This document shows, in pieces, positions 19,374 through 31,189 of a DNA stretch of 64,000 nucleotides. The DNA comes from Orthonyx spaldingii (Eukaryota > Chordata > Aves > Passeriformes > Orthonychidae). The DNA is taken from assembly GCA_013397795.1 (NCBI GenBank), contig VZTJ01005975.1, positions 998,252 through 1,062,251 on the forward strand, read 5' to 3'. Every line of letters starts with the position of its first letter. Position 1 is the first letter of the stretch. The translations under genes were made by a program, and so were the position numbers. The notes under the pieces were generated by a model. That model saw only the letters and a list, made by a program, of their open reading frames with translations, ran no database searches and was not told the origin of the DNA.

Positions 19374-20940
19374 ATAGGCGAGGCCTTTGTAAATAGAACT
19401 CTTTGCGCCGCAGGCCCGGAAGCGGCAGGAAAGATTTTCTTCTATTCAGATATTTTATTAAAGATCCTTCTGGTTGTTGGACAGACATTGCAGCAAAGTG
19501 TCTTCTGTGAAGTTTCACTGCTTGCCAGGATGGGCAGGCACAACCAGACAGGTCCTCGTGGTGGGAATGCTCAGCCTTGGCCACGTTGCTCCAAGTGCCA
19601 CCGACAATTCAAAGAGGGGAAGAGGGAATTTGAGGGGTTTTTTAAAATAAAAACATTTTATCCGATGTTTTTTCACACCTTTTTAAAGCTCCGGCGTGGT
19701 TTAAATCACAGGAACTTTTTTTTAATGCTGAAAAACTTATTTTAATATTTGTCTCTTTTTTTAGGAGATGCAAAGATTCGGAGATCTGGGTGTGCAATTT
19801 CAGTGCCAATAGGGAAAATATTTGTAAATGTTGCAGTCGAGGGTTGTGTGTCAAATATGTGATGTGAGAGCTGAATCAATTACTTCAGGTGGGATTTTGG
19901 TCCTTGGTTTAGTTGGGAGTCTGAGCTCAGATTCAGACCAAAAAATGTCATTTATGTGACAGCACAAATGCTGGAGTTATCAGCCTGCAGTCTACAAACC
20001 TCATCTGCTGCTGGCTGCTGAGGACAGCTGGAGTTCTTAAGCAATTGCCTTAAAGAAAATGAAATTAAAGGGCTTTAATTTCAGAACCTGAATCAGCTTC
20101 TTCAAAGATAACATTTCGTGATCTGGTCGCTCAAGCAGGAATTTTATATCCTTTTGTTGCTATGCAACTGTGTAATGGAAAAGCGCCAAACCACAGTTTT
20201 ATGTATGACAATCAGTTTTCCCAGGAATATTTATTGTGTTGTTTCAGTGACTCTGACTCCAGTAACCCTGGAAAAAGGGGAGACTCACATTCCATCAGGC
20301 AGCAAATCCATCGATAGCAATTGTGTCTAATAATGTGAATTAGTGCTGATTTTCCACTTAGAAATGCACCATTTGTGTCACTAAAAAACCCATTCAGGTA
20401 GAACCAATCGAGATTCTTCATTTGAAACCACTTTAATGAGCTACACACGTGCTGTGTACGGTACGTTTTCCACAGACTCTTTTTTTGTACTGAATAATAT
20501 TTTTATTGTCCACAAAACCGACCTTTTTGCTCAGTTGACAATGTTGTATAATAGGACTTTATTTTTATCTTTTTGCACAAAAGTGTGATGATGTTTTTTG
20601 TACAGCAGAAGTGAAAATACATCTCTGCATTTTATATCTCGGGCTGTTTCTTTTGATTTTTACCCTGATGTAGATGTTCCTGAATTATATTATGGTGATA
20701 CCCAGCCACTACCTTATACAAATATCTTTCTTTGTTTTCACTGCATGCGTTTAATCACTGTATTACTTGATGATTGAGTTATTAATTATGGGCATTTCAA
20801 TTAGGCAAGCATGGAAAAATGTAATAACAAAGGCTATTTTATAATTGAGATACGTGCATTTTTGTATTTCACGTGCCAGAGATGATATTAAACACTGATT
20901 GTTTTATGCTGCTGTTTATTAAAACATTGTTTTACCATAA
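19374..20940 (+). other. ROR1: ROR1 3' untranslated region
   Basis: About 1.57 kb of non-coding, increasingly AT-rich sequence follows the TAA stop and contains no transposon fragment. An early ATTAAA at about 19,458 and an AATAAA at about 19,655 could give short forms. The block at 20,460-20,940 is the most AU-rich and is the likely distal 3' end of the mRNA, with two ATTAAA hexamers near its end. The 3' boundary is inferred from those signals, not observed. Confidence 0.7.
20887..20923 (+). terminator. ROR1: Tandem polyadenylation signals of ROR1
   Basis: Two ATTAAA hexamers, at 20,887-20,892 and 20,918-20,923, lie at the end of the AU-rich block downstream of the ROR1 stop. Cleavage would fall at about 20,905-20,945, after which base composition returns to that of intergenic DNA. 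ATTAAA is the commonest variant of AATAAA. Confidence 0.6.
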
Positions 20941-20944
20941 ACAC

Positions 20945-22235
20945 ATGGGCATTTCCTCCATCCTGAAATGACTGAAGGACGTGGAAGGATCTCCCTCCCC
21001 TGGCTCCCAGCTGCCAGGGAAGCTGAGCTGGGCGTTTCCGTCCTTGCCTTTAATCAGGAATTAGGAATAGCCTAATCCTTAAGGAGCAGCAGTGGGGTCA
21101 TAAAACAGTCCCTCACACACTTTGTGGTTTTATGTTCAAACCACTCATGGCTCAGTTTGAGGTTTTGCCTTTATTTCAAAGCTGGGTCCTTAAGGTTAAA
21201 GTATTTTTAGATATGAACCAGCTCTGAACTACACACCTGGAAAGCCTTGGAAAGACCTCTCCCTGCACTCCCTCTCAGCAAGGAAAATCTGGGAACTGTG
21301 AGGCTGAAATCCCAGTCTGGCTCACACCTGATGCACTGGGAGGTACCACAGAGGGGCAGGGATTCCTCGGGGAGAGATGAGAGAGAAAAATCTAAAAAAA
21401 ACCCTGATTAGGTAATGTGGAAAATAAATGCTGCCAGAAATTAAGGAATCACTCCTCAGGTGGGAATGCAGAGACAGGATGAAAGCTGATTTTGTGGCAG
21501 ACAAAGGAAAAAGGAATATTCCAGATGCTAAGTCATCATCCCTTCCTCCTTCAAGGAGAGAGCACAGCCAAGGCTGTTGGAAATGCAACGCTCTTGGCTG
21601 GACTGAGGAGCTCTGGAGGATTGGAAATAAAACTCTGGATAAACACAGTTTCCTGAGCCTTCAGTCTGGACAACCTCACCCCCTCCAGGTTGGTTGTGGT
21701 GCTGTGAAGGAGAACAAATATTTGCTGATTAAAGACCACGACGCAGAGCCCAAAACGGGGATTTGGATCCTTTGTTCCCACGGAGGCAGGATTGGGCTGG
21801 AATTCTGCATTCTCGGGGTTGAGAGGGGCAGGCCAGAGCTGCCTGTGCAGGAAACTCAGAACTCCCCAGCAGGTGTTTGTTCAGAGCAGGAGGAGTGATC
21901 AGAAGGGATCTGTGCCTTGCTTTGCAACAGGAACGAGGATTTCCAGGAAGATTTGGAAACACTGGATTGCGTTTCCTTGTCCCGTGAGCTGCGTTCACCA
22001 GGAGAGCTCTGGAACCTCCCCTGACCCCAAACCTCTCCTGGCAGGAGGGGAACGCTCCCAGGGCAAACACGGGCTGGATCCAGACCTCTGGAATGTCCGT
22101 TCACCTTCCACATCCACTGCCTCTTGTTCCTGCACATTCATCAGCAGGAATTTGGCTTTTTGGCAGCATTCAGCCTCCTCAGGGGGCTGGGCCTTGGCTT
22201 TGCCTCCTCCAAAGGGGACTGAGCATCCAAAGGAG
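20945..22235. other. Intergenic sequence after ROR1, no feature recognised
   Basis: About 1.3 kb between the ROR1 3' end and the next CR1 copy. ORFs up to 156 codons are present but lack homology that I recognise or coding character. Confidence 0.7.
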
Positions 22236-22430
22236 ATGGTTTGGGTTGGGAGGGACCTTAAATCCCATCCCATCCATGGGCAGGGACACCTCCCACTGTC
22301 CCAGGCTGCTCCAGCCTGGCCTTGGGCACTGCCAGGGATCCAGGGGCAGCCACAGCTCCTCTGGGAATTCCATCCCAGCCCCTCCCCACCCTCACAGGGA
22401 ACAACTCCTTCCCAAAATCCCGTTTAATCT
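22236..22430 (-). mobile_element. CR1 LINE 3' end
   Basis: A minus-oriented copy: GGTTTGGGTTGGGAGGGACC, CCTCCCACTGTCCCAGG, CCAGGGATCCAGGGGCAG, then CCTTCCCAAAATCCCG. 5'-truncated. Confidence 0.95.
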
Positions 22431-23696
22431 GAGGGATCTGATGGTGCAGCCCAAGCTCCCAGGTGGTTCTGGTGTGAGCACCGGGGTTATAAAGCAGAGT
22501 CCTGAGCCAGCAAAAAGAGGCATTTGAACACAGTTGCTCTAAAGAACATTTTTGTGCAAAAAATGCAGTATTTTTTTCAAAACTACTTCACTAGACCAAG
22601 AAAAGGTCAATTTTCCATTTACAGAAAAATATGACAGCATCTTTCTTGTGTGTCACAGTATTTCCACCAGAGTTTCCTTATGAATCCATGGTTCTGTGGT
22701 CAGGGGGTGGAGTGAGCAGCTGGTTCTGCTGCAGAACATCCACGGAAAAACCAGGAAAATGCACTTTCCATGGACCTGGAGCCTCTCTAAGATGTGATGT
22801 CTGTGGAATCCAAGCAGCAATTTTTATCTTGCTGTGGGCTGTCTTTTATAGGAGGAGAGGGAATATTGCCCTGAGTGGGTCACTCTCCAGCCCATGGAAT
22901 CCCTGCCTGTTTGATCTCCCCAGATGAAAGCTCAGCCCATTGCAGGACAGTTTATATTGCTGAGGTAATATAAAATTATTAAAAACAGAGAGAGACACAA
23001 TATTGGGACTGCACATCAAAAGCTCTTTAAGACAAAGGAGGGAAAATTGACTTGAAGCTGGAATTATTGGAAGCATCTGTGGTGTCCTTTATTTCCCATT
23101 TAACAGTGCAACACATTTGGGAATGGTGTCGAGCTGGTTCTGGGCCTCAATTTGCTGAGTTTTCCCCCTGAAGCCTGTGGTTTATCTGCTCCTGCAGAGG
23201 GAACAGCAACTCCTGGTAAATGAAGTTTGACCTTGAGACATAAAGGAACGCTCTCCAGTGCTGCAGCCTTCAGCTGTGTGGAGAATTTGGGTTATTTTTA
23301 TGCTCTTCTGAGGAATTTAAAAGCAGAAAACTCTGTTAGATTTGTACGGAACACGTGGGTTTATAAACCACGAGCGGTGCTTGGAGTAGGATCTGTGAGT
23401 AATGTCTGTGTAAACCCAGGGGGTTTGTGGGGTGTTTCTACAGTTTATTAAAAATCCCAACACATTTCGGAGCAGTCACTGACAGGAGCAAGGAAAACGA
23501 TGATTCCCAGTCCCCCTCAGTGAGGGATGGGTCCGTCCCAAGGTCCCCATGGAATGAGCAGTGCTGGAGGGCTGGGTTTGGGTGCCACTCCCAGCACAGC
23601 TGAGGCTGGGCCAGCCCCTGGCTCCAGGTGGGAGAATGAGCAAAACATCCCATCCATGGAAAAGTTATCCTTAATGGGAGCTCAGCTGCCTTCACT

Positions 23697-23985
23697 CACA
23701 AATTCCTGCACCTGGAGTGGGGCAATCCCAGCACAAGGAGGGTGGAGAGGAGCCCTGGGAAGGGCCTGGAGCTGCGGAAGCAAATCCAGAGGAGGCCCCG
23801 GATCTGCTCCAGGGCTGGAGCCCCTCTGGAGCCAGGCTGGGAGAGCTGGGGGTGCTCACCTGGAGAGGAGAAGGCTCCAGGGAGAGCTCAGAGCCCCTGC
23901 CAGGGCCTAAAGGGGCTCCAGGAGAGCTGGAGAGGGACTGGGGACAAGGGATGGAGGGACAGGACACAGGGAATGGCTTTAATGC
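23697..23985 (+). mobile_element. CR1 LINE, internal and 3' region
   Basis: A sense-oriented copy that includes sequence upstream of the usual tail (CACCTGGAGTGGGGCAATCC, GAGAGCTGGGGGTGCTCACC, CTGGAGAGGAGAAGGCTCC, GACAGGACACAGGG). It breaks off at GGAATGGCTTTAATGCTG and lacks the terminal octamer repeat. A nearly identical segment lies in opposite orientation at 54.6-54.8 kb. Confidence 0.92.
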
Positions 23986-24963
23986 TGAATTCCAGGTTCC
24001 TGCTGGAATGACCATCCCACAGATTCGTATCTAAACCTTTGCTGCTCCACCTCTGCTCCCAATCTGCTTTTCCCAAATACCTTTGGGCAGCTGTTGTGCT
24101 TTGGAAAACACCTGTGCCAAGGCACTGAGGGTGTTGCTGGAGAAGGAAGTGGAATCTCTGGGTTTTTGATGTGACTCCACACAGCAACACTGCCCCGTCC
24201 CTGTGGAAGGGGTCATTCCCTCTCCTCCCAGGGCACTGGGAGCTGCCTGTGGAGCTGGATCATTCCAGGAACTCCAGGAGGAGTTCAGGCTGCTCAGGGG
24301 GCAGCAGGTCCCAGTGGGAGCAGGAACAGCCCCGTGGGATGCTGGCTGTGTGCAACCACCCTCATCCCAGCTGGAAAACTGTATGTGTGTCCTGTGTGCC
24401 AGCACTGGAGGGGGCAGATCCAGGGAAACCAACTTGGGAGTGCAGAAAAAATAAAACTAAAAATGGTCTGGACACCACATTATGGCATAGCAGGAACCAG
24501 TGACAGAGATGGGATAATGATTCCAAAATAGGTTCACCTAAGTCATAACCTGAGAGAGGGATATTTTCCCCAAAGGTGGTTGGTATGAAATGGATGAGAT
24601 ATTGGGTAAAAGTTAATTTTAACTTGTGTTGGGCAGAGTTGGGTTCTGCTGACAAAATCTCTGGTCCTAAGGAAACGCCTGCCTCAGCAGCCAAGCCATG
24701 GGATTGCACAAGGAGCCATAAATCCAGACTTTCCCAATTCCTGAGAGCTCAGCCCTGCAGCAGAAATGCTGCTCCTTTCCAGCAGCTCTGCGTGGGCAAG
24801 GCCTTTGGGATATAATTTATGTCTTGATTTCCTTGCCTCGAGGTTCCTCTCGGCCCTGAGAAGCTGCAGGTGGCTCAGCAGAGCAGGATCAGCCCTGGGA
24901 TTGCTCTGGATCCTACAAAAGCTGCTCTGGAGCCGTTGGGGCAATGCCTTGGCAAGGGCCAGA
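23986..24963. other. Intergenic sequence, no feature recognised
   Basis: About 1 kb between two CR1 copies, without recognisable exon or repeat family. Confidence 0.6.
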
Positions 24964-25332
24964 GAGAATCAGGGAATCACTGAGGCTGGAGAAGCCCTCC
25001 AGGACCACCAAATCCGGCTGTTCCCCCAGCCCTGCCAAGGCCACCCCTGCCCCATGTCCCCAAGTGCCACATCCACACTTTGGGCTTTGAAACCCCTCCA
25101 GGGATGGGGACTCAGCACTGCCCTCGGCAGCTGTGCCAGGGATGGAAAACCTTTCCAGGAGGAATTCCCCCAATATCCAATCTAAACCTCCCCTGGCCCA
25201 GCCTGAGGCCGTTCCCTCTCCTCCTGTCCCTGTTCCTGGGAGCAGAGCCCGACCCCCCCTGAGCCCCCTCCTGTCAGGGAGTTGTGCAGAGCCACAAGGG
25301 CCCCCTGAGCCTCCTTTGCTCCAGGCTGAGCT
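24964..25332 (-). mobile_element. CR1 LINE 3' end
   Basis: A minus-oriented copy of the same subfamily as at 9.8 and 36.1 kb: GAATCACTGAGGCTGGAGAA, CCATGTCCCCAAGTGCC, GAGCCCGACCCCCCCTGAGC and GCCACAAGGGCCCCCTGAGC. Confidence 0.95.
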
Positions 25333-25604
25333 GGAACCTCAGGGAGGAATTTGTGAATTCCTGGAGAATCAGAGCAGAGGATGGGAAAGGAAAGAGCCAC
25401 GGGAATAACAAATCCTGGGTGCCCTGGGTGGTGCTGCTGTATCTCTCTCCAGGACAAGAACCCAGGGACACCTTCCAGGTAGGATTTGCTCCATGTTTCT
25501 GTTCTTTTATCAGTGAGTTTGTCATCAGCATTTGCTGAACTACAACAGGCTGGGGAGAACTGTGGAGCTGTTGTTCCAGTCAGGCCATTCAATGTCCAAA
25601 AGTC

Positions 25605-26576
25605 TTGGATAAAGTGAGACATTTTAACAGTTCCTGCCAGGAGAGATTTATTCCGGGTATAAAAATCGGGATTTATCTGGGAAACCAGGCAAACACCCCA
25701 GAGACAGAACATTTGAGTTGTTTGAAAACAGGAGATGTGCAGGGCAAACAACCTGTGGTGCCTTTAGTGCCTGGTGACAGAGCTGTGCTGCCTCAGAGTC
25801 CCACGGGGCTGGAGGGTTCCCCTCATGCCCTGGATCCCTTTGGGAAGCCATGGATTGACTTCCTCAACAACTGGGAGAAGCAGGAAGCAAATGAACATCT
25901 CACTTGTGGCCAGGTGAGGGAACAGACGGAGGTTTCCAGTTTCCTCTGCCAGAAAAGACTGAGATTTGCTTTCAGTGATGGCTGTGGGTGTTCAAATCCA
26001 AATTCCCGAGCTGGGACCCCAGGACTGCGGCTGTTCCCCTCTGGGAATGGGAATCATTCCCGGTCCCGGCTCCAGGGGCAGCTCCTGCAGCCCAAGGGAG
26101 CAGATGGTGACGGGAATGGCAGGACTGGAGCTGTCACCGGGGCTCAATCCCAGCCAGGGCCGGGCAGGGCTGCCTTTGATCCCGGGATTTGCACTCCGTT
26201 ATCTCCCGGAGTCAGCGGCTCCGGGTCCCGCCGCTCTCTGCACCTCAAACCGGCCTCCAAGGCCGCTGATAATTTCACTTTCAAGTTTTCTGGGCTCTGC
26301 TGTTGTCAGTGTGGATCAGGAGTGTGGGGATGGGTTTTGAGATCGGTGATAAATTGTTCAGTTCTGCCACAGGGGTCTCTGTTGTTTACTGCCCTCTGGG
26401 TTTGTTGGGTTTTGGGGTTTTTAGGACAAATTAATCCAGATTTGTTTTTCCCAGAGCACTCTTGGCCTTTCTTTCTGCCCTCATTTCCACCACATGAAAA
26501 GATCCTGTCCCCTCCTGAGGGTATCCCTCTGTGTCTGCAGGATTTTCCCAAACAACTTCATTTTAATGCTGAGTAA
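25605..26576 (+). other. Long anonymous ORF (323 codons), coding status doubtful
   Basis: An ATG-initiated frame of 323 codons in non-repetitive intergenic DNA. The translation has no domain, signal peptide or family resemblance that I recognise; it is rich in Gly, Ser, Pro and Leu, as expected from GC-moderate random sequence. No splice context or polyadenylation signal supports a gene. It is listed because it is the longest open frame outside ROR1 that avoids transposons and the CpG-rich block. Confidence 0.1.
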
Positions 26577-26860
26577 AACAAATCCAAGTCGTGTGTCATT
26601 CCTGGGAATTAGAAAAGGATGAGGGGGGAAATTAAAGGAGTGAGAAAATTGTGTCCATTCCCCAATGAGGAGCCTACTGTGATTCTTGTGGGCAGAAAGC
26701 AGCCAGTGCAGCACATTAGAGTTGTGTAATTGTACTAATTAAGTATGAAATCAGGATTTTGAGAGTTTATAGAGCCTTGGGTGTCCTGGTGTCTTTAGGG
26801 GATGATTTCAAATCCAGTGGCAGACAATGCAGGGAACAGACACAGACAAACCAGCACAAC

Positions 26861-26866
26861 TTTATT
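26861..26866 (-). terminator. Candidate minus-strand polyadenylation signal
   Basis: TTTATT on the + strand reads AATAAA on the minus strand. On that strand a TTTGTCTGTGTCTG GU-rich element follows within about 20-35 bases, the layout of a mammalian- or avian-type poly(A) site. No exon was recognised upstream on that strand (higher coordinates). Confidence 0.2.
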
Positions 26867-27727
26867 TAGAGAAATAGTTTTACAGTGTAAAGAGTCTGCT
26901 CCCAGAAGGCCACAGTGCCTCTTTGAAAATTATTTGTTAATAAATAAATATTCATATTTTTAAATTATTTAAAATATTTTAAAGAAATGAAATCAACACA
27001 TTCATTATTCATAAATCCATGTGAGGAATTATTCAGACTTCCCAAACCGTTCTAAAACCTGCTGAAGCTGCCAATTTGAATGTTGAGTTAATTGTAATGA
27101 ACAAGAAGTTGAGCTTTGAAAGGGAAGGTTGTAGTGGGGAATGAGACCCAGCATCCTGGAGGTCAGGGCTGGGACAAAACAGGGATTTGGGAAGTGCTGG
27201 GATTTTCTCCCTGACACCCCAGCTGCTCTCTCCACCCCCAGTCCCAGCCCAGCACAGCCCCTCCAGAAACACTGGCTGGATTTCCAGGGAATAAAGAGAA
27301 AACAAAACTCTGTCTGTTCAACACCCCTCATCCAAGAGTCTGCTCCTGCTCAGATATCTCTGGAAAGGAGGAGAAAATCCTTTTATTCCCAAAGGGAGGT
27401 CCCTAAAAATCCCCACCTTCAGAGAAGCCCATCTCTGCCACTCCTTCCAGGCCAGCCCTGAGGTCCTTCAGCCAGGAATGCTCCTCCCTGGGATTCCCAG
27501 CGGGGAATCCTCCTCTTCTCCAAGCATTTCAAAGGATGTGTGTGGGCTGAGGGATCCCAGAACCTCTGTCTTGCAGGGATCAGCTGCCAGAAGAGATGTT
27601 CTGGAAGGAAAACCTGGTGACAGAATTTCTCTGTTTGCTCAGCAGGGCCGACAGGGAGAGGGAGGGAGCAGGGAGGATCCCAATTTTTTGTTACAGAGGC
27701 ACAAAATATCCCAAGTCTGGTGATGTG
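26867..27727. other. Intergenic sequence with AT-rich stretch
   Basis: Contains an AT-rich stretch at 26,930-27,015 (TTAATAAATAAATATTC and similar) and otherwise nothing that I can name. Confidence 0.6.
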
Positions 27728-27934
27728 TGAGGGTGGGAAGGCCCTGGAATGGATTTCCCAGAGAAGCTGTGGCTGCCCCTGGATCCCTGGAAGTGTTCCA
27801 GGCCAGGTTGGACACTGGGGCTTGGAGCAGCCTGGGACAGTGGGAGGTGTCCCTGCCCTGGCAGGGTGGGATGGGATGGGATGGGATGGGATTTAAGGTC
27901 CCTCCCAACCCAGGATTTTATGATTCTCTGAGAC
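27728..27934 (+). mobile_element. CR1 LINE 3' end
   Basis: A sense-oriented copy: AGGGTGGGAAGGCCCTGG, CCCAGAGAAGCTGTGGCTGC, GGTTGGACACTGGGGC, a small GGGAT expansion (GGGATGGGATGGGATGGGAT) and the terminal TTTATGATTCT. Confidence 0.95.
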
Positions 27935-28449
27935 AACCCAAAGCTGTCCCTTGGCCTCTAAAGAATATTTTTTATGTTCATGTTTCCTGCAACTTTTATT
28001 TTTGTAGTGGGGGAAAACAGTCCCTGAATTCTGTGTTATCCCCTGGTAGGAAAGGAGGGAGTTTCCCCTGTGTGACCAAGTCAGCACAGCTGCCTTGAGC
28101 AGAATTAGTTCATGCCAGTAGGATCTGGATGAGAAATCCTCTACAAGACCCTGTTTTCCATTGCAGAACTTCCTGGCATTGGGAAGGGCTGTGCTTCTCC
28201 ACTGAAGCGTCACCAGCCACTTAAAAAGTCCTCTTGGCTGTGCCAGGGACAAATCCCAACAAAATTTCTGCTCCCACTGCCACCATTTCAGAAAACCCAG
28301 CCTAACTCCAGGAGGTTTGGGTCTGTGCACCAAAGAGAGCAATTATTTTCTTTTCCCTGTTAGTGAATATTCCCAATTATTTCATTTCCTACGGAGACAT
28401 TTGGCAAGCAGTTCCCTCCCCAGCCCCTGCCAGCAGCTCTTGTTCCTAA

Positions 28450-28710
28450 ATGAAACAAATTCTTGGCCTGGCAGGAGCGCAGCCAGCAAATCTGTCATTG
28501 TTGGGCCAAGGGATATTTTCATTTGCCCTAATCAATGACATTTATTGCAGGCAATCCTCATGCCAAGGGCATTTGTTATATTAACAAAGAGCAGGGGGAA
28601 TTCGCTGGAAGGAGAGCAGAATCCCTGGGTCATTTTACGGCGCATTTCTTTGTGCGTGTGGCATCGCTGTTGAAATATTTTTGAAATTAACTTTCAAATG
28701 AGCCAATGGA
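28450..28710. promoter_or_regulatory. Candidate conserved non-coding element downstream of ROR1
   Basis: A repeat-free block with Sox-like (TCATTGTTGG, AACAAAG) and homeodomain-like (CCTAATCAATGACA, GAAATTAACTTTC) motifs. Based on motif density alone. Confidence 0.25.
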
Positions 28711-29732
28711 GTCAGATTCCTTGTCCTGGTTCAGCTGCCTTTGCTTCCCTCAGGAATCTGGCAGTCCTTGGCCTGCTGACAGTTCTCTTGAGGACGAGAA
28801 GTTCCCAGCCCTGGTAACCCAAGAGCAGTGGATTCCTAACCCAGGCTATTTCCAGGCTCTGAAGAGGGGATGTGGCTGGGACATGGAGGATAAAATCCTG
28901 GCCCTGCTGGAGTTAAATTCTAATTCCCACCGGTGGAAAGAGGATTTCAGTGCAGGGTTTTTGCAGAGGTAGAGAATCAGGTCCGTGGCAAACCCCAAAT
29001 ACCTCCAGTTTGTCTCCAAAGCCTGGTTGGTCTGGTGTGGTTTTGATGCTCAGGTACAGCTTCCAGCGGTTTCATCACAACTTCCAAGCGTGGAATGGAA
29101 GGAAATTCAGGTCTGGGATGGAATTGTTTCCTTTGATGGCCACAGCTTTAAATGTTGCTAAAAGCAAAAGGCCTCTGGCAAACAGCTTTTGACATTTTAC
29201 AGGGCTGGGATGGCAAGGCAGGTTGGGAGGATATCAAAGAGACCAAAATGTTGATCAGAGAGCTCAGGAGACCACGTTTGTTCAGAACTGGAGCCTCCCT
29301 CTGCCTTTCATGGTGGCTTCCTGGAGGACGAGACAGCAGAGGGATCACGGGGATTTCACAGCTCAGCCAGGGGGTGACTCAAGGCTTTGTTATTTAGAAA
29401 ATTCAGTTGGTCCAAAATGTTTTGTTTTCACTTCAGTGTGCTCCCCAATCCATGATTTTTGTGGAGGCAGGAGAGGAGACAGGGCAGAGCTCTGGGTTGG
29501 GTGCTCCCGGTTGTTGATGAATCCCACGGGAGTTTCCAGGTTTGTGGTGGGGCCAGCAGAGGGGAAATCGTTCATTTTCCTCCTTCCCATAAAAATGTCC
29601 TGCTGAAGACAAGATCTGGATTCTGAGCTGTTTCAGAAGAGTCCTCAGGTGGGACTGAGGAAGGTGTTTGGAGCTCCCAGAGGGCTGTTCCAGGGGGGAT
29701 GGATGGGCCCGTGTGGCTCCGGTCAGAAAGGG
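28711..29732. other. Intergenic sequence, no feature recognised
   Basis: About 1 kb without transposon or exon that I recognise. Confidence 0.6.
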
Positions 29733-30128
29733 GAATCCCAGAATCCCAGACTGGTTTGGGCTGGGAGGGACCTTAAATCCCATCCAGTCCCATCCCAGGG
29801 ACACCTCCCACTGTCCCAGGCTGCTCCCAGCCCCAGTGTCCAGCCTGGCCTTGGACAGTTCCAGGGATCCAGGGGCAGCCACAGCTTCTCTGGGCACCCT
29901 GTGCCAGGGCCTCCCCTCCCTCCCAGGGAACAATTCCTTCCCAAGATCCCATCTAAATCCCACCTTTTTTAGTTTAAAGCCATTCCCCCTTTTCCTGTCA
30001 CTCTCTGTCTGTGTAAAAAGTTCTCTCCCTTTTTAAATTCCCCTTCAGGGACTGGAAGGAGCCCCGAGGTCTCTCTGGAACCTTCTCTTCCCCAGGGTTT
30101 TCCAGCCTGGAAAAGAGCCCAGCAGCAA
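29733..30128 (-). mobile_element. CR1 LINE 3' end
   Basis: A long minus-oriented copy: CCCAGACTGGTTTGGGCTGG, CTCCCACTGTCCCAGGC, GCTTCTCTGGGCACCCTGTG, TTAGTTTAAAGCCATTCCCC, then the region upstream of it with GTGTAAAAAGTTCTC and CCAGCCTGGAAAAGAGCCC. Confidence 0.95.
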
Positions 30129-31189
30129 CCTCTGAGAACTTCTTTTTTTTTTAATTTAATTTTTTTGTTTTTCTGACGGCTCCCTCAGTTCACAGCAGGA
30201 CCAGGTGGAGCCTGGGGAGGGACAGGGGTGTGTGGCTGAAAGCAGGAGGGGTGTGGGGTCCCAGCAGCAGCAGTTGGGCTCTCTCAGGCTGTCGGGGAGC
30301 TGGGAATTGCTTCACCTCACTCAGGCTGCTCCTCTCTCCTGGCTGAGCAGAAGAACTCAGGAATGGAGCATATCCAAGGCAGGATCCAGTGGGAGCAGCC
30401 CAGGCAGGGGTGGGATGAACCACAAAGGAATCGGGGTGGAACAGACACTTTTCTGCATTTTTTTCCAAGGTTTGTGCAGAAACCCGGGCGAAAAGCTCCT
30501 GCAAAAATACCAAATGGATCTCACAAAACTCGACCTCATGGCAAAAATATGTCTTCCCTTGGCTCTGCTTGGCTTCGTGAATGATTTTAAGCAGTGTTTT
30601 ATTTTCCTTGGGGGAGGAGGGCAGGGCAGAATATTAAAATAATCTTTGTTTTTGCTTTTCACAGCAGCAGTGAACAGAGGGAGCGATTCCTTGTGGAAGT
30701 CATTCCCCTTGGGACTGGGCAGCTTTGTGCACCCTCTTCTTTCTGCCACTTTTCAACTTCCAATAACGTTAATATTGAACTATTCAGGGGTTTAGATCAC
30801 CTTCATTGATTATTACCTTCAGTGAAAGTTACACAAGAGCCTGTGATAACTGATAAATTCTGTGGTGGCCAGAAACGCCTCCCTCCAGCTGAGGGTGTGA
30901 TAAAGGTTCTTACATTTCACTCCTGTGGCTTAGCAAGTGCAAAAAAAATTGGGGAATTTGCAAAGCCAGGACGCTGCCTCCTGTCTCAGAGGCGACTGGA
31001 GTTTCCCTGCTTCTTATTTCTAACGCGGCAACTCTGTAAGAGTTTAGAAAGTCCCTTTTCCCTTCGAATCCCGTTTGTTTCCAACATCAGTTAGGAAGGA
31101 AGGAAGGAAGGGGCCGTTTCACTGGAGGTGAAGGACAGCGAGCCCTGAGCTGAAATTCAGGGTATTTTTTCCCCTCTCCCAAGAAGCCG
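30129..31189. other. Intergenic sequence, no gene recognised
   Basis: Includes a T-rich run at about 30,143-30,170 and a short GGAA run at 31,094-31,110. No exon recognised. Confidence 0.6.

Larger units (their letters stand above)
1..20940 (+). other. ROR1: ROR1 gene, 3' part of the transcription unit
   Basis: The window opens inside an intron of ROR1 and runs through its last five coding exons and 3' UTR. ROR1 is a single-pass plasma-membrane receptor with Ig, Frizzled-like cysteine-rich, kringle, transmembrane, kinase-like and Ser/Thr/Pro-rich regions; it binds Wnt5a and acts in non-canonical Wnt signalling and skeletal and neural development. Joined exons read 775 codons from Asp-Glu-Tyr-Glu-Glu to the terminal Ile-Ser-Ala-Glu-Leu stop. 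That is the length expected for everything C-terminal of the Ig domain in the 937-residue human protein. By analogy with mammals these are probably exons 5 to 9 of 9. Exon phases are mutually compatible at every junction and all introns are GT-AG. The introns (1,081, 804, 3,794 and 4,442 bp) look compact, as is usual in birds. I searched 1-6923 for the short exon that should link the Ig domain to the cysteine-rich domain and did not find it. Confidence 0.96.
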
